In this document: one piece after another, positions 16,736-23,245 of the stretch
Layout of the letters: the number at the start of each line of letters is the position of its first letter
How positions within the stretch are numbered: the stretch's first letter is position 1
Origin: Brevundimonas intermedia
GTDB taxonomy: Bacteria; Pseudomonadota; Alphaproteobacteria; Caulobacterales; Caulobacteraceae
Reading direction: 5' to 3'
DNA length: 64,000 nucleotides
Assembly: GCF_027922165.1 (NCBI RefSeq)
Contig: NZ_BSFD01000002.1
Span: forward strand, 168,874-232,873
Position numbers and translations under genes: made by a program
Notes under the pieces: generated by a model
What the model saw: only the letters and a program-made list of their open reading frames with translations
Database searches by the model: none
What the model was told of the DNA's origin: nothing

Positions 16736-18562
16736 ATGCCCATGCCAAGTCTCGATCGCCGAATGCTTCTCAGGGGCGCCGCCGTAAGCGGCGGGCTGCT
16801 TGGCCTGCAGGGCCTTCTGCCGGCCTGGGCGCAGACCGGATCGGCGGGGCTGAGAGCGGACCTGCCGACGCTGAGCGGGCCCAACATCGACCTGATGGTC
16901 GGCCACTCGCCTTTCACGGTCGGAGGCCGGACCGGCCATGCCGTGACGATCAACGGGGTGCTTCCGGCGCCCTTGCTGCGCCTGCGCGAGGGACAGAACG
17001 TGCGACTGTCCGTGACCAACGGCCTGGATGAGGACACCTCGATCCACTGGCACGGCCTGTTGCTGCCATTCCAGATGGACGGCGTCCCGGGCATCAGCTT
17101 CCCGGGCATCAAGCCGCGGGAAACCTTCGTCTATGAGTTCCCGATCAAGCAGTCAGGCACCTTCTGGTACCACAGCCACTCCAATCTCCAGGAGGCGATG
17201 GGCCACTACGGTCCGATCGTCATCGATCCGGCGGGCGCCGATCCGGTCGGCTACGACCGCGAGCATGTGCTGGTCCTGTCGGACTGGAGCTTCATGCACC
17301 CGCACGAGATCCTGGAGAAGCTGAAGAAGAGCCCCGGCTATTTCAACCAGCAGCGCACCACCCTGGCCGGCCTCATGGACGGCAGCGACCGCATGAGCCT
17401 GGAAGAGCGGCGCATGTGGGGTGAGATGCGGATGGACCCGCGCGACATCCTGGACGTCAACGGCTCGACCTACACCTATCTGATCAACGGCCACGGCCCG
17501 CAGGAGAATTGGACCGGCCTGTTCCGACCCGGCGAGCGGGTGCGGCTGCGCATCATCAACGCCTCCGCCATGTCGATCTTCAACGTCCGCATCCCTGGCT
17601 TGCCGATGACCGTGGTGCAGGCCGACGGCGAGAACGTCCGCCCGGTCGAGACCGACGAGTTCCAGATTTCGGTCGCCGAAACCTACGACGTTATCGTCCG
17701 GCCGACCGAAGACCGGGCCTACACCATCGTGTCCGAAGCGATCGACCGGTCAGGCATGGGCCGGGCGACCCTGGCCCCGCGCCTTGGAATGACGGCCGAA
17801 GTCCCGCCGCTGCGGGAGGTGCCGAACCTTACCATGCGCGACATGGGCATGGGCGGAATGGACCATGGCGCCATGGGCGGCATGGACCACGGTAGCATGG
17901 CCGGGATGGATCATGGTGCGATGGCAGGCATGGACCATGGCGCCCCGGCGCAAGGCGCGACACCGGCGCATGACATGGGCGAAATGTCCATGTCGGGCAT
18001 GAACATGCGCGATCCCGAGAACGCGCCTCCGGACATGGCGGTCGGCGTCGGCGTCGATGCGATCGCCATGGATCCGGCCAATCGCCTGGGCGAGCGGCCG
18101 ATCGGTCTCAACAACGTCGACCACCGCGTTCTAGTCTACACCGACCTGGTGTCGCTGCAGCCGAACAAGGACCAGCGCCCGCCGTCGCGGACAATGGAAA
18201 TACACCTGACCGGCAATATGGAGCGGTTCATGTGGGGCTTCGACGGTCGCAAGTTCAGCGAGCTGGTCGAGCCGATCCGCTTCGAGCGCGACGAGCGGGT
18301 GCGCGTGACCTTGGTCAACGACACCATGATGGCCCACCCCATTCACCTGCACGGCCACTTCTTCGAGCTGGTCACCGGTGGCCCCGCCGGACATCAACCC
18401 CTGAAGCACACGGTGAACGTCGCGCCCGGCGGCAAGGTGACGTTCGACCTGACCGCCGACGCGCCCGGCGACTGGGCCTTCCACTGCCATATGCTGATGC
18501 ACATGCACGCGGGCATGTTCAACGTCGTCACGGTCCGCCCCCTGGACGGAGTCGCGTCATGA
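16736..18562 (+). CDS. copA: CopA multicopper oxidase
   Basis: A 608-residue periplasmic multicopper oxidase that oxidises Cu(I) and sequesters copper. A Tat signal (LDRRMLLRGAAVSGG) opens the protein. The copper motifs are in order: SIHWHG, FWYHSHSN, HPIHLHGHF and WAFHCHMLMHMHAGM. A Met/His-rich insertion of repeated GMDHGAM units sits before the third domain. It heads a copA-copB-copC run and overlaps copB by 4 bp. The ATG at 16736 was chosen because it places the Arg-Arg at the proper distance from the N terminus. Confidence 0.93.
   Translation: MPMPSLDRRMLLRGAAVSGGLLGLQGLLPAWAQTGSAGLRADLPTLSGPNIDLMVGHSPFTVGGRTGHAVTINGVLPAPLLRLREGQNVRLSVTNGLDEDTSIHWHGLLLPFQMDGVPGISFPGIKPRETFVYEFPIKQSGTFWYHSHSNLQEAMGHYGPIVIDPAGADPVGYDREHVLVLSDWSFMHPHEILEKLKKSPGYFNQQRTTLAGLMDGSDRMSLEERRMWGEMRMDPRDILDVNGSTYTYLINGHGPQENWTGLFRPGERVRLRIINASAMSIFNVRIPGLPMTVVQADGENVRPVETDEFQISVAETYDVIVRPTEDRAYTIVSEAIDRSGMGRATLAPRLGMTAEVPPLREVPNLTMRDMGMGGMDHGAMGGMDHGSMAGMDHGAMAGMDHGAPAQGATPAHDMGEMSMSGMNMRDPENAPPDMAVGVGVDAIAMDPANRLGERPIGLNNVDHRVLVYTDLVSLQPNKDQRPPSRTMEIHLTGNMERFMWGFDGRKFSELVEPIRFERDERVRVTLVNDTMMAHPIHLHGHFFELVTGGPAGHQPLKHTVNVAPGGKVTFDLTADAPGDWAFHCHMLMHMHAGMFNVVTVRPLDGVAS
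17850..17945 (+). repeat. Tandem GMDHG(A/S)M repeat in copA
   Basis: About three to four imperfect 30-bp direct repeats inside copA encode GGMDHGAM-like units. They form the Met/His-rich loop of CopA-type oxidases thought to bind Cu(I). Confidence 0.8.
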
Positions 18563-19755
18563 ACCGTTTCGCCGTCGCCCTCGCGCCGCTGATCCTCGCC
18601 GCCAGCGCCTTTAGCGCCCAGGCGCAGGACCCACACGCGGGCCATGTCATGCCGGCGACCCCGGCGCCGCGACCCGCGCCTGAACCGGTCGTCCGGCCTC
18701 AGACGCCCCCTCCCTCGCCCGCTCAGGACCCGCATGCCGGTCATGTCATGCAGCCCGCGCCAACGCCGCCGGCGCCGGACCCTCATGCCGGTCATCCGAT
18801 GCCGGCTGATCCCCAGAGCGTCGATCCGCACGCGGGTCACGACATGTCGACCATGGCGCCAACGACGCAGCCCGATCCGCACGCGGGCCACGACATGTCC
18901 GCCATGCCCTCCGCTCAAGCCGATCCCCATGCCGGTCACGACATGTCGACCATGAGCAAGGGGCCGCCGGACGTGCCGACCAGCGCCGACAATCCCGGCC
19001 GGCCTCCGGAGGATCCGCTCCCCGCCGCCGCCCTCAGCGGTCCCGCGCACGCCGCCGATCTGGTTTTCGGCGCCGAGGCGATGGCCGCCGCCCGTGAGAC
19101 CTTGGTTCGCGAAAACGGGGACGTCCGCACCACGGCCGTCATCATCGACCGTCTGGAAGCCGGCTTCGGCGATGACGGCGAGTCGTATCTCTGGGACGTC
19201 CAGGGCTGGAGCGGCGGAGACATCAATCGCTTCTGGTGGAAGTCCGAAGGCGAAGGCGACTTTGGCGGCGAGCTGGGGCAGGCCGAGGTCCAGGCGCTGT
19301 ACAGCCGCGCGATCTCGCCGTTCTGGGATATGCAGGCCGGCGTGCGCCAGGATTTCCGGCCCGACGGCGAGGATACGACGCACCTTGTTCTCGGCCTGCA
19401 GGGCCTCGCGCCCTACTGGTGGGAGATCGACGCGGCCGCCTTCCTCTCCACCGAAGGCGACCTGACCGCCCGCGTCGAGGCCGAATACGACCAGCGCATC
19501 ACCCAGCGCCTGATCCTCCAGCCGCGCCTCGAAATCGACGCTTCGGCGAGCGACATTCCGGAGCTGGAGATCGGCTCCGGCTTGTCGTCGATCGAGGCGG
19601 GCCTGCGTCTGCGCTACGAGTTCCGCAAGGAGTTCGCCCCCTATGTCGGCGTTGAGTGGAGCCGAGCGCTCGGCGACACCGCCGACTACATCGAAGCCCG
19701 AGGCGGCGAGGCTGACGACACCCGTCTCGTCGTCGGCCTCAAGGCCTGGTTCTGA
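18559..19755 (+). CDS. copB: CopB outer-membrane copper resistance protein
   Basis: A 398-residue outer-membrane protein. A signal peptide (LILAASAFSAQAQ) is followed by a Pro-rich periplasmic segment with six DPHAGH(V/P/D)M repeats. The C-terminal CopB beta-barrel begins about residue 170 and ends in the aromatic KAWF typical of barrel proteins. CopB binds copper and accompanies CopA in export or sequestration. The ATG overlaps the copA stop (ATGA). The Met/His repeats are longer than in the textbook Pseudomonas CopB and use a different unit. Confidence 0.9.
   Translation: MNRFAVALAPLILAASAFSAQAQDPHAGHVMPATPAPRPAPEPVVRPQTPPPSPAQDPHAGHVMQPAPTPPAPDPHAGHPMPADPQSVDPHAGHDMSTMAPTTQPDPHAGHDMSAMPSAQADPHAGHDMSTMSKGPPDVPTSADNPGRPPEDPLPAAALSGPAHAADLVFGAEAMAAARETLVRENGDVRTTAVIIDRLEAGFGDDGESYLWDVQGWSGGDINRFWWKSEGEGDFGGELGQAEVQALYSRAISPFWDMQAGVRQDFRPDGEDTTHLVLGLQGLAPYWWEIDAAAFLSTEGDLTARVEAEYDQRITQRLILQPRLEIDASASDIPELEIGSGLSSIEAGLRLRYEFRKEFAPYVGVEWSRALGDTADYIEARGGEADDTRLVVGLKAWF
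18628..18939 (+). repeat. Six DPHAGH repeats in copB
   Basis: Six copies of a DPHAGHxM-coding unit are spaced irregularly by Pro/Ala-rich linkers. A seventh copy of the same motif occurs at the N terminus of the CopC encoded at 19772 (QDPHAGHTM). The shared motif suggests a common copper-binding or docking role. Confidence 0.85.
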
Positions 19756-19771
19756 CCGAAGGAGACCCCCC

Positions 19772-20155
19772 ATGATCCGCACTCTCGTCCTCACGGCCGC
19801 CCTGGCCTTCGCCGGCGCCGCCGCCGCTCAGGATCCTCACGCCGGGCACACGATGCCGGCGCAGGCCGCTGCGCCGCAATCGGGCGTCACCACGGTTCCG
19901 GCGAACGGGGCGATGACCCATGGGTCGCCCGAACGCTTCAGCGTCACCTTCCCGCACGCGATGGTCCTGAAGACAGTGACCCTGACCGCCGAGGGACAGG
20001 CCCCGGTGGTCGTGAACGCCCCCGCCGCGCCGGCCGCCGCGACCGTCAGCGTGGCTCTTCCCCGGCTCGCCGCGGGAACCTACACGGCCGCCTGGACCGC
20101 TGAAGGTCCGGACGGCCACAAGATGTCCGGCTCTGTCAGCTTCATGGTTCACTAG
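19772..20155 (+). CDS. copC: CopC-like copper-binding protein
   Basis: A 127-residue exported protein with a signal peptide (ALAFAGAAAA), then a QDPHAGHTMPAQ segment and a CopC-type beta-barrel ending GPDGHKMSGSVSFMVH. The His in DGHKMSG matches a CopC copper ligand. The N terminus carries the same DPHAGH motif as copB rather than the usual mature His1. It follows copB by 16 bp with a strong GAAGGAG ribosome site. Confidence 0.85.
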   Translation: MIRTLVLTAALAFAGAAAAQDPHAGHTMPAQAAAPQSGVTTVPANGAMTHGSPERFSVTFPHAMVLKTVTLTAEGQAPVVVNAPAAPAAATVSVALPRLAAGTYTAAWTAEGPDGHKMSGSVSFMVH

Positions 20156-20165
20156 GAGAACGACG

Positions 20166-20393
20166 ATGCGAGTTTCCAACCTGCTGGCCGCCGCCGGCGC
20201 GATCCTGGCCCTGAGCGCTGGAGCGGCCCTGGCCGCCGAAGGCTGCGACTGTTGCGAGGACATGGCCGCTGACGCCGCCATGAGCTGCTGCGACAAGATG
20301 AAGTCTGACGCTTCGCCGCCCGCCGAACCCGCGCCGCCCGCGCCGGCGCCCTCGGATGCTCCGGCTCCCCAAGGTCACGCCGACCATAACTGA
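20166..20393 (+). CDS. Small exported Cys-rich protein
   Basis: A 75-residue protein with a signal peptide ending ALA, then GCDCCEDMAADAAMSCCDKM, a Pro/Ala-rich tail and a C-terminal HADHN. Five Cys plus Met and His suggest a periplasmic metal chaperone or buffer. I do not recognise a named family. It follows copC by 10 bp with an AGGAG site and closes the operon before a hairpin. Confidence 0.75.
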   Translation: MRVSNLLAAAGAILALSAGAALAAEGCDCCEDMAADAAMSCCDKMKSDASPPAEPAPPAPAPSDAPAPQGHADHN

Positions 20394-20407
20394 CCGGCCG
20401 ATCTGAA

Positions 20408-20453
20408 CCGCTCCGGCAGGCGCTCCGACTGATCGGAGGTCTGCCCGGAGCGG
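20408..20453. terminator. Hairpin between convergent genes
   Basis: CCGCTCCGGCAG pairs with CTGCCCGGAGCGG (one bulged base), giving a strong stem with a 21-base loop. It lies between the convergent Cys-rich gene and the DUF7662-like gene. There is no clear T tract on either side, so it is only a likely bidirectional transcript end. Confidence 0.5.
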
Positions 20454-20460
20454 ACAGGCG

Positions 20461-20760
20461 TCAACTCTCGGTCTTCGCCGCGCTGAGCCGCGCCTCGCTC
20501 CCTGGGGCGCCGCCTGCCGCAATCCGGATGAAACGGACGGTCTCGGCCCGCGTCCGCGGTTCAGCGACGAAACCCGCCTCGGCGAAGGCGAGATGCTGGG
20601 GCATCGGCGCCCTCGCCGTATCCACGCGCCACCAAACCTCCAGCGACGCCGCCTTGGGCAAAATGCCCCCGGCGATCCGCTCGATGTCCCGAAAGGACAG
20701 GTCCACCTCGGCGCTCTTCTGACGTCGGAGAAAGGCTGCGAGCGGCGCGTATTTAGCCAT
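20461..20760 (-). CDS. DUF7662-like protein
   Basis: A 99-residue cytosolic protein. It has the pattern MAKYAPLAAFLRRQ, then LSFRDIERIAGGILPKAA and VWWRVD, which resembles a small family of unknown function (DUF7662) often found beside restriction or accessory genes. Family naming is from memory. It is convergent with the copper operon. Confidence 0.6.
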   Translation of the reverse strand: MAKYAPLAAFLRRQKSAEVDLSFRDIERIAGGILPKAASLEVWWRVDTARAPMPQHLAFAEAGFVAEPRTRAETVRFIRIAAGGAPGSEARLSAAKTES

Positions 20761-20954
20761 CTGGGTGTCTTGCTCCACTGCTGCCGGGGGTCAAGCCCGG
20801 CTGGCGCGCTTGGGCTGGCCGATCTAGACTCGCCGGCGGCGGGTTCCGGGAACGATAGGCGCCGATCAAGAGCCAGGGGACGTGCAAACGTCGGCGGCGA
20901 TCGGCGGCGAAACGCCGGGCTTCATCACAGAAGTTCCTGGCCCGCCCCCTCCCC

Positions 20955-21197
20955 TCATCCCGGGTCGATCAGACCTTGCCGGACCGCCGAGGCGACCGCT
21001 TCGATCCGGGTCCGGACCCGGAGTTTGGAGCAGGCCTTCTCAAGATAGCTGTCCACGGTGCGGGGCGACAGCGACAGAATGATTCCGATGTCGGAAGAGC
21101 TTTTCCCGCGACAGACCCATTGCAGACATTCCTGTTCGCGCGGGCTCAGGGTGACCGCGTGCGATCCACGGCCCGGATCTTCGGATACAGCTTCCAT
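20955..21197 (-). CDS. LuxR-type HTH protein (DNA-binding domain only)
   Basis: An 80-residue protein that is almost entirely a LuxR/GerE helix-turn-helix: LSPREQECLQWVCRGKSSSD and then LSPRTVDSYLEKACSKLRVR. No sensor domain is present. The start is the ATG opening MEAVSEDPG; the upstream extension is non-family, Arg-rich shadow. A similar single-domain protein is encoded at 32749, so the two flank the lasso cluster. Confidence 0.7.
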   Translation of the reverse strand: MEAVSEDPGRGSHAVTLSPREQECLQWVCRGKSSSDIGIILSLSPRTVDSYLEKACSKLRVRTRIEAVASAVRQGLIDPG

Positions 21198-21677
21198 ATT
21201 ACACCACCGGTTGTCCGACTCCCTCCGTACACGGCGGGTTCGCGCCCGGGCAACGTCGATGAATTGCGGGTCGCCCGCAGGTTTCTTGCGGGACGGAAGC
21301 CTCCCCGCCGGTTGAACCGCAGACAGGTCGCGACTACAGCGGGGCCGTCGGGCGCCGCGAGATAGGCGCACAGCCGGAGCCGGGGTTCGTCGCTGACGGA
21401 GGCGGCGCTGCGCGCTGAAGTAACGGGCCTCGTTCGCAGAGGATTCCAACGCCCGACCCCTCCCGCTTGCGTCGGGATTCCGTTTGATTCATGCTCGCCA
21501 GGCCGACCTACGCGTCGGCAGGGGCTTGGAATCCCCTGTGCGATATCTTCTTCGACGACCCACGCGCGGCGTGGCTGTCGCTGACCGGATCACCGTGTCA
21601 GGCGTGTGAGCGCCTGCGCCCGGCTGTCCGTTCGCGCCCCGGATTCCAGCCGTCTGAATTGCGGTCGGAGAGGCAGG
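21198..21677. other. Divergent intergenic region upstream of the lasso sigma gene
   Basis: About 480 bp separate the LuxR-type gene and the ECF sigma gene. No protein-like frame is seen. It must contain the promoter of the sigma-fecR-receptor-isopeptidase arm and probably that of the LuxR gene, but I could not define either. Confidence 0.5.
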
Positions 21678-22163
21678 GTGAGCGAAGCGAAGCCATTGCA
21701 AGCGGAGGTCGGCGGCGGCCTGGACGGCCTGTACCGCCGCTACGCTGCGTGGTTGAACCGTCGCCTCCGGGCTCGGATCGGTCCGGACGATGCGGCCGAC
21801 GTCGTGCAGGAAACCTATATCCGCATCGCGCCCTTCGCCGACGGCGGGATCGCCCATCCCCGCGCCTTCCTGCTCCGGGTCGCCCTCAATCTGGTGCGCG
21901 ATGACGCCAAACATAGGCGCCGTCGGCCAAGCGACGCCGACCTCCAATCCCCCGAATCCGAAGGCGCGCCCCAGTTCGATCAGGTTCTGCTCGCCCAGAT
22001 CATACGATCCATGCCGCAACTCTACCGCGACGTCTTCGTCTTGAGCCGCTTTGACGGTATGACGTATCCCGAGATCGCCAAGGAGCTCGAGATCAGCGTC
22101 AAGACGGTGGAGTGGCGGATGTCCAAGGCGCTCGACTACTGCGCGCTGCGGCTGGACCTTTAG
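21678..22163 (+). CDS. ECF (FecI-like) sigma factor of the lasso cluster
   Basis: A 161-residue ECF sigma factor. Sigma-2 has DAADVVQETYIRIAPFADGG and sigma-4 has MTYPEIAKELEISVKTVEWR. FecI-type sigma factors pair with a FecR and a TonB receptor, both of which follow directly. It likely activates uptake genes in response to the lasso peptide or its complex. The GTG start follows GGAGAGGCAGG; the ATG 24 codons upstream gives a non-family N terminus. Confidence 0.87.
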   Translation: MSEAKPLQAEVGGGLDGLYRRYAAWLNRRLRARIGPDDAADVVQETYIRIAPFADGGIAHPRAFLLRVALNLVRDDAKHRRRRPSDADLQSPESEGAPQFDQVLLAQIIRSMPQLYRDVFVLSRFDGMTYPEIAKELEISVKTVEWRMSKALDYCALRLDL

Positions 22164-22173
22164 GCGAAGACTG

Positions 22174-23181
22174 ATGACGACCGAGGCTGACGCCGACATC
22201 AGACGCAAGGAGACCGCCGACTGGTTCGCGCGGCTCAACCAGCGCAAGGTCACCACGGCGGACGTGAAGGCGTTCAGCGCCTGGCGACGGGACTCCAGGA
22301 ACGCCGAGAGTTTCGACCGCATGCAGGCGATGTGGGACGCGAGTCGCACCCTGGCCGACCAACCCGAGATGGCCGCGCTTTCGGCGGACGCCCGGACCCG
22401 CGCCGCCTCCCGCCGCAGGGCCCGCCCCCGCCTGCTCGGTGTTCTCGCCCCCGTCGGCGCCGTCGGCGCCGCGATCGCGGCCCTGTCCGTGGGCTGGTGG
22501 TTGTGGTCAGCGCAGCAGCCGACCCCCTATCTCACCCAGGTCGGCGAACGCCGCGTCGTTCAACTGGCCGACGGCTCGACGATCACGCTCGACACGGACT
22601 CCAGGATCGACGTTCGCCTGACCGGGGGCCGCCGGCTGGTCACCCTCGTCACGGGCCAGGCCCGGTTCGACGTTGAGGGCGACCCGGACCGGCCGTTCGT
22701 CGTCAAGGCCGGCGACACCGAGGTTACGGCCTTGGGCACGAGCTTCGACGTCCGGCGCTTCGGGACGGGCGCACGCGTGGTGCTTGTCGAGGGCCGGGTC
22801 GATGTGCGCGAGGGCGAACAGGCGGACCGGCGCTGGTCGATGCAGCCGGGACAGCAGCTGGTGACGTCCGTCCCCCGACCCCGGGTGGTCACGACCGATC
22901 TACCCGCGGCGACCAGCTGGGCGGCGGGCCGACTGACCTTCCACGAAACGCCGATCGGCGTCGCCGTGGCTGAGGTCAACCGCTACACCCGTCATCCGAT
23001 CGAACTGCGCGCCGGGGACATTTCCTCCATCCGGGTGAGCGGGGTGTTCGACGCCGGCGACGTCGAGGGTTTCGTGGCGGCGCTGCGCGACCTCTATCCG
23101 CTCACCGCCGAACGGGCCGAGGACGGTCATGTGGTGCTTTCGGGCGCATCGAAAAATAATCTGACCCCGGACTTAGGGTAA
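22174..23181 (+). CDS. FecR-family anti-sigma/signal transducer
   Basis: A 335-residue FecR protein. The N-terminal cytosolic anti-sigma domain carries the family sequence ETADWFARLNQRKVTTADVK and FSAWRRDSRNAESFDRM. A transmembrane helix spans about residues 88-110 (VLAPVGAVGAAIAALSVGWW). The periplasmic FecR domain has VVQLADGSTITLDTDSRI. It would relay receptor occupancy to the sigma factor encoded 11 bp upstream. The C terminus contains the STN-like segment contacting the receptor. Confidence 0.9.
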   Translation: MTTEADADIRRKETADWFARLNQRKVTTADVKAFSAWRRDSRNAESFDRMQAMWDASRTLADQPEMAALSADARTRAASRRRARPRLLGVLAPVGAVGAAIAALSVGWWLWSAQQPTPYLTQVGERRVVQLADGSTITLDTDSRIDVRLTGGRRLVTLVTGQARFDVEGDPDRPFVVKAGDTEVTALGTSFDVRRFGTGARVVLVEGRVDVREGEQADRRWSMQPGQQLVTSVPRPRVVTTDLPAATSWAAGRLTFHETPIGVAVAEVNRYTRHPIELRAGDISSIRVSGVFDAGDVEGFVAALRDLYPLTAERAEDGHVVLSGASKNNLTPDLG

Positions 23182-23245
23182 GGCCCGCGACCGGTCGTCT
23201 CCTCCCGGTCCCGCATCAATGCGGATAAGAAACCGGGGGAGACAC

